Source of the DNA: Sphingopyxis macrogoltabida
GTDB lineage: Bacteria > Pseudomonadota > Alphaproteobacteria > Sphingomonadales > Sphingomonadaceae
Direction: 5' to 3'
Assembly: GCF_001307295.1 (NCBI RefSeq)
Contig: NZ_CP012700.1
Location: 4,529,001 to 4,593,000, forward strand
Length of the DNA stretch: 64,000 nt
In this document: positions 8,832 to 16,930 of the stretch, one piece after another
Numbering within the stretch: the first letter of the stretch is position 1
Layout: each line of letters opens with the position of its first letter
Notes under the pieces: model-generated
Told to the model about the DNA's origin: nothing
The model's input: only the letters and a program-made list of their open reading frames with translations
Databases searched by the model: none
Position numbers and translations under genes: made by a program

Positions 8832-10231
8832 AGCCCTTCGCCCGCGACCCAGTGCGCGTTGACCAGCCGGCGCGCGAGCGCGCCGACCTGGATGCGGATA
8901 TCGGGGACGGCGACCACTTCCCACAGATCGCCGCGGGTCATCGGCCCGATCGCAAGGATATGTTCGGAGGCGTGGCCCTTCGCATCGACGACATGCCCGT
9001 CGCGGTCGATGTCGAGCCCGAGCCGCAGCGCATCGGGACGGATGCGACCGGCGGCGAGCATGCGGCGGACGAGCGGATCGGACGAGCGCAGGAGGTCGCC
9101 CTGCGGCCCGGTGCAATTGATCATTCGCGCGGCGTAAAGGGTTTCGATTGCATCGGACCCGCGCGGCCGCCAGTCGACGGCCAGCGCGTCGGGGTTGGCG
9201 CGCACGGCGGCGATCTTGCCGGCGCGGAAGACGAGCTGCCCCGACTGGACGAGCGCGTCGATGCGGTCGGCAACCGCGGGCGCGAGGCGGTGGCGATGGA
9301 CGTCCCAGAAGGGGCGGAGATGGCGGAGGAACCGCGCGCGCTTTTCGGCATCGGCCGAGGCCCACATCATCTGGGTGATCGGCCGGATCGAATCGACGGC
9401 GAGCCGCCAGTCGTGCCGGTCCGCTTCATCGCGCGCCCAGTGCACCAGTTCGGAGAGTTCGGGAGCGGGCTTTGCCAGCACCGGCCGCGGACGCGGCAGC
9501 CCGTCGAGGTGGCGATGGGGCCGCAGCCCGCGCCGCGACAGCGCGACGATCGGGCCGGAAAAGCCCTGCGCGGTCAAGCGCAGGATGACGTCGACCGCGG
9601 TCAGCCCGGTGCCGATGATCAGCACCGGATCGTCGTTTGCCAGCCCCTCGGTGAAATCGCCCGCCCAGGGATCGCCGATATAGCGGTGCGCGGGCAGTCC
9701 GGCGCCGGCGACCGCGGGCGGGTCGTGCGGCGGCAGGTTGCCGATCGCGAGCACGGCGCGGTCGGCTTCGATCAGCCCGCCGTTGACCAACCCCAGCGTG
9801 ACCTGTCCGCCGCGCTCCTCGATATCGAGCACCTCGTCGTCGACGAGCTTCAACCGCCGGCCATAGCGCTCCATCGCCATGGCCAGCGCCTCGCGCAAAT
9901 AGCGGCCATAGGTTGCGCGGGTGACGAAGGCGGTGTCGCAGCCCAGCCCGCGCGCGGCCAGCCAGTCGCAGAAATGGTCGGGCCGGTCGGCAAAGGCGCT
10001 CATATTGCCGGCGCGGACGTTGAGGAGGTGGGCGCTCTCGCTGCTGCTATAGGCGACCCCGGCGCCCATCCGGTGCCGGTCGCGTTCGATCAGCAACACC
10101 TCGACATCGGCCTGTTCGAGCAGGTTCAGCGCGAGCATCGTCCCCGAAAAACCGGCGCCGACGATCGCGACGCGCGTCGCGGTGCGGAAACGCGGGCGCG
10201 GCGCGTGCAGTTCGGTGGTGACCAGATTCAC
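8828..10231 (-). CDS. FAD/NAD(P)-binding oxidoreductase (PF13454-type)
   Basis: A 467-residue protein with an N-terminal dinucleotide-binding motif (VAIVGAGFSGTMLALNLLE) and a second one in the middle (VLIIGTGLTAVDVIL). It has a short GDLW-type C-terminal segment typical of the FAD-NAD(P)-binding family. The reaction is unknown for this subgroup; N-hydroxylating or monooxygenase-like chemistry is possible. The GTG start at 10231 overlaps the stop of the upstream dioxygenase by 4 bp, so the two are translationally coupled and probably act on the same compound. Confidence 0.85.
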   Translation of the reverse strand: MNLVTTELHAPRPRFRTATRVAIVGAGFSGTMLALNLLEQADVEVLLIERDRHRMGAGVAYSSSESAHLLNVRAGNMSAFADRPDHFCDWLAARGLGCDTAFVTRATYGRYLREALAMAMERYGRRLKLVDDEVLDIEERGGQVTLGLVNGGLIEADRAVLAIGNLPPHDPPAVAGAGLPAHRYIGDPWAGDFTEGLANDDPVLIIGTGLTAVDVILRLTAQGFSGPIVALSRRGLRPHRHLDGLPRPRPVLAKPAPELSELVHWARDEADRHDWRLAVDSIRPITQMMWASADAEKRARFLRHLRPFWDVHRHRLAPAVADRIDALVQSGQLVFRAGKIAAVRANPDALAVDWRPRGSDAIETLYAARMINCTGPQGDLLRSSDPLVRRMLAAGRIRPDALRLGLDIDRDGHVVDAKGHASEHILAIGPMTRGDLWEVVAVPDIRIQVGALARRLVNAHWVAGEGL

Positions 10232-11121
10232 CGGGTGACCACGTCGCCGGAAACGGTCACGCGCTCGAGCACGCGATGCTCGGGCCAATAGTCGCCGACC
10301 GCATAATGCTGGGTCGACCGGTTGTCCCAGATGCCGATCGCGTTCGCCGTCCAGCGAAAGCGCACCTGATATTCGGGCACCTTGATCCGGTCGAACAGCA
10401 GGCGGAGCAGGCTGTCGCTTTCCTCTTCGGGCAGGCCGACGATGCGGCTGGTGAAGGTGTAGTTGACGTAGAGAATCTTTTCGCCGGTTTCGGGATGCGT
10501 GCGCACCACCGGATGCTGCACCGGCGGAAAATCCTGCGCAAGCTGGGCCCGTTTTTCCTCGCTGACGCGGCCGCCGAAGCTGCGGACGATGTCGTGTTCG
10601 GCCTCCAGCCCCTCGATCCGGTCCTTCACCGGTTGCGGCAGTCCGGCATATGCGGCCACTGTGTCCGCCCACATCGTATCACCGCCCAGCGGCGGCAGGA
10701 TGCGGGCACGCAGGATCGACGCGATCGAAGGCCGCTCGCGAAAGGTCACGTCGGTGTGCCATTTGTTATAGGCCTGAAAGGGTGCCAGCGTCGCGGCGGT
10801 GAGCTGGACGCCTTCGACACCCTCGATGCGCAGGATCTCGGGATAACCCGCCACCGACGGGATCACCGGGTGCCCCTCCAGTTCGCCGAACAGCCGGCCG
10901 AGCCGGACATGGCTTTCATGGCTGATGTCCTGATCGCGGAAAAAGACGACTTTGAACCGCAGCCAGGCGGCGCGCAGCAGGTCGGCCTCTTCGGACGACA
11001 GCGGCCGGTCGAGGTCGAGGCCGCCGATTTCGGCGCCGATCGTCGGGGTCGCGGGCAGGATGGCGATGCCAAGCGAGCGGGCGGCCTCGAACAGGTCGGG
11101 GGTATCAAGCTGGGTGGCCAT
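10228..11121 (-). CDS. TauD/TfdA-family 2-oxoglutarate-dependent dioxygenase
   Basis: Fe(II)/2-oxoglutarate dioxygenase of 297 residues. The metal triad is visible as His122-x-Asp124 (KWHTD) and His272 (STQHYAVGD), with the 2-oxoglutarate Arg at 283 (EHRVLER). Family members cleave taurine, alkyl sulfates or aryloxyacids; the substrate cannot be named here. The ATG at 11121 follows a clear AAAGGAG site, so the longer frame to 11190 is rejected. The gene is coupled to the FAD/NAD(P) oxidoreductase. No sulfonate ABC transporter lies nearby. Confidence 0.92.
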   Translation of the reverse strand: MATQLDTPDLFEAARSLGIAILPATPTIGAEIGGLDLDRPLSSEEADLLRAAWLRFKVVFFRDQDISHESHVRLGRLFGELEGHPVIPSVAGYPEILRIEGVEGVQLTAATLAPFQAYNKWHTDVTFRERPSIASILRARILPPLGGDTMWADTVAAYAGLPQPVKDRIEGLEAEHDIVRSFGGRVSEEKRAQLAQDFPPVQHPVVRTHPETGEKILYVNYTFTSRIVGLPEEESDSLLRLLFDRIKVPEYQVRFRWTANAIGIWDNRSTQHYAVGDYWPEHRVLERVTVSGDVVTR

Positions 11122-11480
11122 GGGGCTCCTTTCGGTCGATAACGGGCGCGCTCGGTCGACTCGGATCACGTCCCGATCGGACCGGAACATAATTCAACTA
11201 ATTTAATTGACAAGTCTATCGCGATAAGATGCGCCGGATGTGCGGCTGGCTGCGTTCCGCAGGCAAGGCGGCTTTGGGGTGGATTCCTGACCGTCCTCTA
11301 TTTCCGTTCGTGTCGAGCGAAGTCGAGACACCCGTCGGCCTTACGCCCAGCCTGAGGGGCATCTCGACTTCGCTCGATGCGAACGGGTAAGGTTGGCCCA
11401 AACGGCAAAAACCGGCCGAAACCCGCCATCGACGCCATCGATGGCTGGCGCCATACCCATATCTCGGCCATGCAGGCGCC
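11122..11480. promoter_or_regulatory. Intergenic region: dioxygenase promoter, AT-rich palindrome and inverted repeat
   Basis: No gene is seen in these 359 bp. At 11194-11210 lies an imperfect AT-rich palindrome (arms TCAACTAA and TTAATTGA, 7 of 8 complementary), a candidate operator in the dioxygenase promoter; a minus-strand TTGTCA at 11208-11213 could be its -35 box. Further right is the inverted repeat described separately. The AlkC-like gene starts at 11481. Confidence 0.45.
11305..11385. repeat. Intergenic inverted repeat with 24-bp arms
   Basis: Arms at 11305-11328 and 11362-11385 match at 22 of 24 positions when one is reverse-complemented; the core is TCGAGCGAAGTCGAGA. This kind of palindrome is scattered through sphingomonad genomes (family knowledge) and may act as a terminator for either flanking gene. 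Confidence 0.75.
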
Positions 11481-12587
11481 ATGGCCGACGACACCCCCGC
11501 CCCGCTGCTGAAGGACATCCTCGGCCCGCAGGCTTTGACGATCATCGCCGATGCGGGGGCGGACGTTTCGCCGCTTTTCGATCGCGCGGCCTTCCTTGCC
11601 GCCGCGTCGGACGGGCTGGGCGAGCTGTCGATCATGGAGCGGGTGCGGCATATCGCCGATGCGCTCCATGCCGCGCTTCCCGGCGACTATGACGCGGCGC
11701 TGGATGTGCTGCGCGCGATGGCGCCGCGGTTGACGCATGGTTTTCAGGCGGTCGCTCTTGCCGAATATGTCGGGCGATACGGCCTCGATCATTTCGCCGC
11801 GTCGATGGAAGCGCTCGCCGACCTGACGCGTTTCGGCACCGCCGAGTTTGCGGTCCGGCCCTTCCTTGCGCAAGACGCCGGCCGGACGCTCGCCGTCATG
11901 GCCGGTTGGGCGGCCAGCGACGACGAGCATGTCCGCCGCCTTGCCAGCGAAGGTTGCCGGCCGCGGCTGCCGTGGGCGGCGCGCGTTCCGGTGCTCAAGG
12001 CCGATCCGACGCTGGCGGCGCCGATCCTCGAGATGCTGAAGGCCGACCCCAGCCTTTATGTCCGCAAATCGGTCGCGAACCATCTCAACGATATCGCGAA
12101 GGATCGGCCCGACTGGCTGCTGGCCCGCCTTGCAGGCTGGCCCGTGGACAATGTGCATACGCTCTGGATCGTCCGCCACGCGCTGCGCACGCTGATCAAG
12201 CAGGGCGATCCGCGCGCGCTGGCGCTGATCGGGGTGCGGCATGGGGCCGCCGTTGCGGTGCGCCGCTTTGCTGTCGAACCGCAGGCGGTGCGGCTTGGCG
12301 ATACGCTGTCGATCGGTGCCGAACTGCGCTCGACCGCGGGCGAGGCGCAGCGGCTGGTCGTCGATTACCGCATCCATTACGCCCGCGCCGGCGGCAAGGT
12401 CGGCGCGAAGGTCTTCAAGCTCAGGACGTTCGACCTTGCCACTGGTGCCGATGCTGCGCTGGCGATCCGGCAGGTCATTCGCGATTTCAGCACCCGCCGC
12501 CACTATCCGGGCCGGCACGAGGTCGAACTGATCGTCAATGGCGAGACGATGGCCCGCGCGGCTTTCGATATCCTGCCGCCGCACTGA
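11481..12587 (+). CDS. AlkC-like DNA alkylation repair protein with C-terminal Ig-like domain
   Basis: A 368-residue protein. The first ~240 residues form HEAT-like helical repeats typical of the AlkC/AlkD DNA glycosylase superfamily (MERVRHIADALHAALP, DDEHVRRLASEGCRPRLPW, DPSLYVRKSVANHLNDIAKD). The last ~110 residues are beta-rich (VRLGDTLSIGAELRST onward, VDYRIHYARAGGK), matching the Ig-like domain of AlkC proteins that excise N3-alkylated bases. The ATG at 11481 is the natural start. It stands alone, transcribed convergently to the DUF3325 operon. Base specificity is inferred from the family. Confidence 0.88.
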   Translation: MADDTPAPLLKDILGPQALTIIADAGADVSPLFDRAAFLAAASDGLGELSIMERVRHIADALHAALPGDYDAALDVLRAMAPRLTHGFQAVALAEYVGRYGLDHFAASMEALADLTRFGTAEFAVRPFLAQDAGRTLAVMAGWAASDDEHVRRLASEGCRPRLPWAARVPVLKADPTLAAPILEMLKADPSLYVRKSVANHLNDIAKDRPDWLLARLAGWPVDNVHTLWIVRHALRTLIKQGDPRALALIGVRHGAAVAVRRFAVEPQAVRLGDTLSIGAELRSTAGEAQRLVVDYRIHYARAGGKVGAKVFKLRTFDLATGADAALAIRQVIRDFSTRRHYPGRHEVELIVNGETMARAAFDILPPH

Positions 12588-12611
12588 GCTCGCCGGTTCG
12601 GCCGGGGCGGG

Positions 12612-12896
12612 TCAGCGCCGTCCGCGCTGCCGGTTCGCGCGCGCGAGCAGCGCCATCGCGGCGAAGCCGCCGAGGCTGGCGAAGCCGAGCGCCTCGACCA
12701 GCCCGTAGCCCGAACCGAGGACGGCGCAGGCGAGGACGGTCGCGATGACCAGCATTGCCCATCCGGCCCGTTTGAGCAGCCGGCTTTGCCCCGCCGGCAA
12801 CGCGCGCCCGAACAGCGCCGATTGATGCCGCGCGATGCCGGCGCACAGGCAGACGAGGCTGGCCGCGGTGAGCAGGAGGAGCGCGAGGTGGATCAT
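12612..12896 (-). CDS. DUF3325 small membrane protein
   Basis: A 94-residue protein with three hydrophobic stretches and a basic C-terminus (ANRQRGRR). It resembles DUF3325, usually encoded after a PepSY-type transmembrane protein in iron-uptake-associated operons. Its ATG at 12896 overlaps the PepSY gene stop by 4 bp. The function is unknown; association with siderophore or ferric iron reduction is by context only. Confidence 0.82.
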   Translation of the reverse strand: MIHLALLLLTAASLVCLCAGIARHQSALFGRALPAGQSRLLKRAGWAMLVIATVLACAVLGSGYGLVEALGFASLGGFAAMALLARANRQRGRR

Positions 12897-14440
12897 GCCG
12901 GGGCGGCGTCCCGGCGGCGGCGGCGTGGCGTTTCTTCCGCGGCGCGCCGGACGATGCGGCGATGTGCGGCCCAGAAGCCCGCGGCGAGGACGAGCATTGC
13001 GAGGTCGAAACCGGCGAATATCCACTCGCCCGCCGCGAGGCTGGCGAACAGGCCGCGGTCGGTGGTCAGCGCGTTGACGACGGGGACGGCGGCGAACAGC
13101 GCCGCGGTTGCCGCCGTCGTTTCGGCCCAGGCGCGCTGCGGCGGGCGCACCGCGGCCCAGACGAAGACGGCGAGCCAGGCGAGGAAAAGGCTGTCGATCT
13201 CGTGGTCGGCGCGGCCGGCGAGCGCGACGGGAAGCAGGCGGTTGGCAAGGAAATAGACGGCGATGCCGAGCGGCAGTCCGACGATCGCGCCGATGTTGAG
13301 TTTCTCGACCAGCCGGAAGCCGAAATGCGGCTTGTCGGGATCGGCCAGCCGGGTGCGCCGCTTGACCGTCCACAATATCAGCCCCGATGCGACCATCACG
13401 CAGCCGGCAAGGCCCGACAGCAGGTAAAGCCAGCGCAGCACCGGCCGGGCATAGCGGCCGGCGTGGAGGCCGATCATCACCCCTTCGGTGGTCGTCGCGG
13501 CACCCGACGGGTCGTGCCGGCCGACCACCCGCCCGGTGACGCCGTCGAAAGTCAGCGAACGCGGCCGCGCCGACAGGCTGTTGTCGACGCCGCTCGATAC
13601 GATCACCTGCGCGCTGCGGTCGCCGGGGTTGAGGATGCGGACACCGCCCGCCGCGGTGCCCCACTGGTGTTCGGCCGCCGCGACCATCGGTCCGATCGGC
13701 GCGAGGGGAGCGGGACCGCTCTTTTCGGGCGGATCGGGATAGGGGAAGGCGGCGGCATAGAATTTGTCGGTGTCGGCGTAATTGGCCGCGATCCCCCATG
13801 GCATATAGTGCGTCGCCAGCGATACGAGGCCGGTATAGGTGATCATCAGGATGAAAGGCAGGAACAATACGCTCGACGCATTATGGACGTCGAGCCAGCT
13901 CCGCTGCCCCTTGCCCAGCCGCAGCATGAAATAGTCGGCGATGATCTTCTTGTGCGTGACGATGCCCGAAAGGATCGCCACCAGCATCGCAATCGCGGCA
14001 ATCCCGACCAGCCACCGCGCCCAATACCAGTTGATGTAGTGCAGGTCGTAATGGAAGCGGTACAGGAAATAGCCGCCGCGCGTATCGCGCGCCGTCACTT
14101 CGCGGCCCTGCCGGTCGAGCCGCGCCTCGGTCGGTGCGTCGGCGGGGGCGTCGGGGCCGTTCGCCCAATAGAGTTGCAGGCCCGGCGCGCGCTGGCCGGC
14201 GCGATAGATCGACCATTCGGTCGCACCCGGCGCCTTGCGCGCGAGCCAGTCGGCCGCCGCGGCATAGCTTTTGTCGCTGTCGACCGCGATGCTGCCGATC
14301 TCGGGCGTCATCCACTGGGTGGTCTCTTCCTGGAAATAGGCCGAGGTGCCGGTGACGAAAATGGCATAGAGCAGCCAGCCGAGCACCAGCCCCGTCCAGG
14401 TGTGGAGCCACGCCATCGATTGCCGCAACCCGCCCTTCAC
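12893..14440 (-). CDS. PepSY-associated transmembrane protein
   Basis: A 515-residue inner-membrane protein of the PepSY_TM family. The first helix contains the HTWTGLVLGW signature; HYDLHYINWYW, the GIVTHKKI loop, DVHNASSVLFLPF and the late LHAGRYARPVLRWLYLLSG are also characteristic, with conserved membrane His residues that may bind haem. Related proteins (FsrB/FoxB-like) act in ferric-siderophore reduction. The GTG at 14440 overlaps the DUF3649 stop, giving an ordered DUF3649-PepSY-DUF3325 operon. No TonB receptor or Fur gene is adjacent. Confidence 0.93.
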   Translation of the reverse strand: MKGGLRQSMAWLHTWTGLVLGWLLYAIFVTGTSAYFQEETTQWMTPEIGSIAVDSDKSYAAAADWLARKAPGATEWSIYRAGQRAPGLQLYWANGPDAPADAPTEARLDRQGREVTARDTRGGYFLYRFHYDLHYINWYWARWLVGIAAIAMLVAILSGIVTHKKIIADYFMLRLGKGQRSWLDVHNASSVLFLPFILMITYTGLVSLATHYMPWGIAANYADTDKFYAAAFPYPDPPEKSGPAPLAPIGPMVAAAEHQWGTAAGGVRILNPGDRSAQVIVSSGVDNSLSARPRSLTFDGVTGRVVGRHDPSGAATTTEGVMIGLHAGRYARPVLRWLYLLSGLAGCVMVASGLILWTVKRRTRLADPDKPHFGFRLVEKLNIGAIVGLPLGIAVYFLANRLLPVALAGRADHEIDSLFLAWLAVFVWAAVRPPQRAWAETTAATAALFAAVPVVNALTTDRGLFASLAAGEWIFAGFDLAMLVLAAGFWAAHRRIVRRAAEETPRRRRRDAAPA

Positions 14441-14745
14441 AGCCGCCCGCCCCACAGGATGAGCAGCCAGTCGGCGAGTGCGAGCGCGGCGCCCGCACCG
14501 ACCATGACCAGCCACAGCTTTGCGGTCGAGCGCACCGCAAAGCACAGCATCGCGATCAGCGCGAAGATCGCGAAGGACATCAGGGTCGCGCCGACCGACG
14601 CCTGCGCCGGGCCGCCGGGCAGGATGCGCGCGAGCCAAACCGTAAGCAGCGCGGTCAGCGCATAGTTCAGCGGCACCGCGGCCAATATCCGCAGCATCAC
14701 GTCGCGCCGATTCGCCCCTCGCAATTTTTCCGCCGCCTTCGCCAT
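14437..14745 (-). CDS. DUF3649 small membrane protein
   Basis: First gene of the PepSY operon: 102 residues with three hydrophobic helices and the family segment RILAAVPLNYALTALLTVWLA. DUF3649 proteins accompany PepSY_TM and DUF3325 proteins in iron-related operons; the role is unknown. The ATG at 14745 is chosen because it lies 7-8 nt after ACAGGGG; an in-frame start at 14781 would read through palindromic leader sequence. Confidence 0.85.
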   Translation of the reverse strand: MAKAAEKLRGANRRDVMLRILAAVPLNYALTALLTVWLARILPGGPAQASVGATLMSFAIFALIAMLCFAVRSTAKLWLVMVGAGAALALADWLLILWGGRL

Positions 14746-14755
14746 CGCGGCCCCT

Positions 14756-14781
14756 GTCGCAATCTTGCGACTAATTAGCAA
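14756..14781. promoter_or_regulatory. Overlapping palindromes upstream of the DUF3649/PepSY operon
   Basis: A 16-bp inverted repeat, GTCGCAATCTTGCGAC (14756-14771, 7-bp arms), overlaps a second one, TTGCGACTAATTAGCAA (14765-14781, TTGC/GCAA ends). They lie 11 bp upstream of the DUF3649 ATG. They could be an operator for an iron-responsive regulator or an RNA hairpin; neither matches a consensus I can name. Confidence 0.4.
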
Positions 14782-14972
14782 TAGCGTAAATCAGGGCGAG
14801 GGGTGAAGGCCTGAATCTCGCCGTCTTTCAGGAAAGCGTCGTGGCATCGCCCGATCGCCTCCGATTCGGCCAATTGCAAGCTCGGGGATTGCGGACAGAT
14901 AAATCGGGTCGTGGCGCGGAAGCAGGGCAAGTGCTCGGCAGCATCGAAAAAATGGCTGGCAGGAAGGGAAGA

Positions 14973-15046
14973 TGGATGCCCCGTGAGGATTCGAACCTCA
15001 ATAGACGGAATCAGAATCCGTAGTCTTACCATTAGACGACGGGGCA
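14973..15046 (-). tRNA. tRNA-Gln (anticodon CTG)
   Basis: Full cloverleaf on the minus strand: 7-bp acceptor stem (TGCCCCG/CGGGGCA), D arm with GTC/GAC stem, anticodon loop TTCTGAT with CTG at the anticodon, and T arm TGAGG-TTCGAAT-CCTCA. A CCA end is encoded after discriminator T. It decodes CAG, the main Gln codon in a GC-rich genome. Confidence 0.97.
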
Positions 15047-15057
15047 ATGAGGCGGGC

Positions 15058-15086
15058 GCAATATGATTGCGTGGGCCGCCTGTCAA
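15058..15086 (-). promoter_or_regulatory. Sigma70-like promoter of tRNA-Gln
   Basis: On the minus strand a perfect -35 box TTGACA (15081-15086) is followed after 17 bp by a -10-like TATTGC (15058-15063). It ends 11 bp before the tRNA 5' end. It is the best-looking housekeeping promoter in the window. Confidence 0.75.
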
Positions 15087-15215
15087 GGCCGCTGCGCCGG
15101 GGCGTGGCCTGTCGGCAAACAGTGCGCTTGCCCTGCCGTATTTCGCCGCTAGCATCGCCCTCGATAACAAGAGACGGGGCCGCGCCCGCGCGGACACCCT
15201 CGAAGGAGTGGGCTG

Positions 15216-16508
15216 ATGCGTCATGTCGCGATCGTCGGGTCGGGTCCCGCGGGCTATTACACCGCCGAAACCTTGCAGAAGGCCGACGATATCGCGGTCG
15301 ACGTCATCGACCGGCTGCCGGTGCCCTATGGCCTCATTCGCACCGGCGTCGCGCCCGATCACCAGTCGATCAAGGCGGTGTCGCGGCGTTACGAAGGCGT
15401 CGCGCTCACCGACAATGTCCGTTTCGTCGGCCATGTCGCGGTCGGCAGCGATGTGACGATCGACGAGCTGGTCGGCCTGTACGACGCCGTCGTGCTGGCG
15501 ACGGGGGCGCCGAACGACCGGCCGCTCGACATCCCCGGCGCCGATCTGCCCGGGGTGATCGGCAGCGCGGCGTTCGTCGGCTGGTACAACGGCCATCCCG
15601 ACTTCGCCGGCCTGAACCCGCCGCTCGGCGCTGCCGGGGTCGCGGTGATCGGCAACGGCAATGTCGCGCTCGACGTCGCGCGCATCCTCGCCAAGGCGCC
15701 GGCCGAATTCGCCGGCAGCGATATCGTCGCGCATGCGCGCGCGGCGCTGTCGGAAAGCGCGGTGCGCCATATCCATATCCTCGGCCGCCGCGGGCCGCAC
15801 CAGATCGCGATGACGCCGAAGGAGCTGGGCGAGCTGGGCCACCTCGACCGCGCGAGCCCGCGTGTCGACCCCGCCGACCTGCCGCCCGAGGGCGACGACG
15901 CGCTGCTCGAACCCGGGATGCGCAAGTCGGTCACCCACCTCCGCAGCTTTGCCGCCAATCCGGTCGCGAAGCCGGTGACGATCGATTTCGATTTCTTCGC
16001 CATGCCGGTCGCGATCGAGGGAGACGGCAAGGTGCAGCGCGTCATCGTCGAGCGTACGACGCTCGACGGCGAGCTGCGCAGCCACGGGACGGGCGAGACC
16101 TATGCGATCGACGCCGGGCTGGTGATCAGTTGTATCGGTTATCAGACGCCGCCGATCCCCGGCGTGCCCTATGAGCACGGCCGCGGCCGCTTCGCCAACG
16201 ACGACGGGCGCATCCTCCCGGGCCTTTATTGCGTCGGCTGGGCACGGCGCGGCCCGTCGGGGACGATCGGCACGAACAAGCCCGACGGGGCGCGGATCGG
16301 CGAGATGGTATTGGGTGATATCGGGCGCGGGGCGGGCAAGGCGGGGCGCCCGGGGCTCGATGCGCTGCTCGCCAGCCGCGGCGTGACGCCGGTGACCTTC
16401 CGCGACTGGCGGCGGATCGAGGAAGCCGAGATCAAGGCGGCGCTCGACGGCAATCCGCGCGAGAAATTCGTCACCATCGAAGCGATGCTCGAAGCCATCG
16501 GGCGGTGA
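15216..16508 (+). CDS. Ferredoxin/adrenodoxin-type NADP reductase (FprA-like)
   Basis: A 430-residue flavoprotein of the adrenodoxin reductase/FprA family, passing electrons between NADPH and ferredoxins, for example for cytochrome P450s. The FAD motif GSGPAGYYTAE is at the N-terminus, VPYGLIRTGVAPDHQ is family-diagnostic, the NADP motif GNGNVALDVARIL is central, and the C-terminal WARRGPSGTIGTNKPD block is typical. The ATG at 15216 follows GAAGGAG. The DoxX gene overlaps its 3' end by 4 bp. No ferredoxin or P450 gene is adjacent. Confidence 0.95.
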   Translation: MRHVAIVGSGPAGYYTAETLQKADDIAVDVIDRLPVPYGLIRTGVAPDHQSIKAVSRRYEGVALTDNVRFVGHVAVGSDVTIDELVGLYDAVVLATGAPNDRPLDIPGADLPGVIGSAAFVGWYNGHPDFAGLNPPLGAAGVAVIGNGNVALDVARILAKAPAEFAGSDIVAHARAALSESAVRHIHILGRRGPHQIAMTPKELGELGHLDRASPRVDPADLPPEGDDALLEPGMRKSVTHLRSFAANPVAKPVTIDFDFFAMPVAIEGDGKVQRVIVERTTLDGELRSHGTGETYAIDAGLVISCIGYQTPPIPGVPYEHGRGRFANDDGRILPGLYCVGWARRGPSGTIGTNKPDGARIGEMVLGDIGRGAGKAGRPGLDALLASRGVTPVTFRDWRRIEEAEIKAALDGNPREKFVTIEAMLEAIGR

Positions 16509-16927
16509 CGCCCGGCGAAGGGCGCGCGTTGAAGGACTGGGTCCGTACCGCGCTTCGCTGGCTGCTTGCGCTGGCCTATGGCGCGGCGGGCTATCTTCAT
16601 CTCGCCCGACCGGCGCCCTTCCTCGCGATCACCCCGCCGTGGGTGCCCGAGCCGGGGTTCGTCGTCGCGGCGACCGGCGTGGCCGAAATCGCCGGTGCCA
16701 TCGGGTTGATGATCCCGCGGGTGCGCAAGGCCGCCGGGTGGGGCCTTGCGCTCTATGCGCTGTGCGTGTGGCCGGCGAACTTCCACCATGCCTTTGCGCA
16801 GGTCGCGATCGGCGGCGAAACGCTTGGCTGGTGGTATCATGGCCCGCGGCTGGCCGCGCAGCCGCTGATCATCTGGTGGGCGCTGTGGGCCAGCGGTGCG
16901 GTGGACTGGCCGTTCCGCCGCCGCTGA
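16505..16927 (+). CDS. DoxX-family membrane protein
   Basis: A 140-residue protein with four hydrophobic helices and the DoxX/DoxD-like pattern LAYGAAGYLHLARP, then GVAEIAGAIGLMIP. The GTG at 16505 overlaps the stop of the reductase gene, so both are expressed together. DoxX proteins associate with redox and thiosulfate-related membrane processes in some organisms; the role here is unknown. It ends 3 bp before the convergent dipeptidase gene. Confidence 0.85.
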   Translation: MTPGEGRALKDWVRTALRWLLALAYGAAGYLHLARPAPFLAITPPWVPEPGFVVAATGVAEIAGAIGLMIPRVRKAAGWGLALYALCVWPANFHHAFAQVAIGGETLGWWYHGPRLAAQPLIIWWALWASGAVDWPFRRR

Positions 16928-16930
16928 TCC

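Noticed and set aside
14977..15046. Integration site signature at the tRNA-Gln gene
   Set aside because: tRNA genes often host integrative elements, but no integrase, direct repeat of the tRNA 3' end or foreign-looking gene block follows it.
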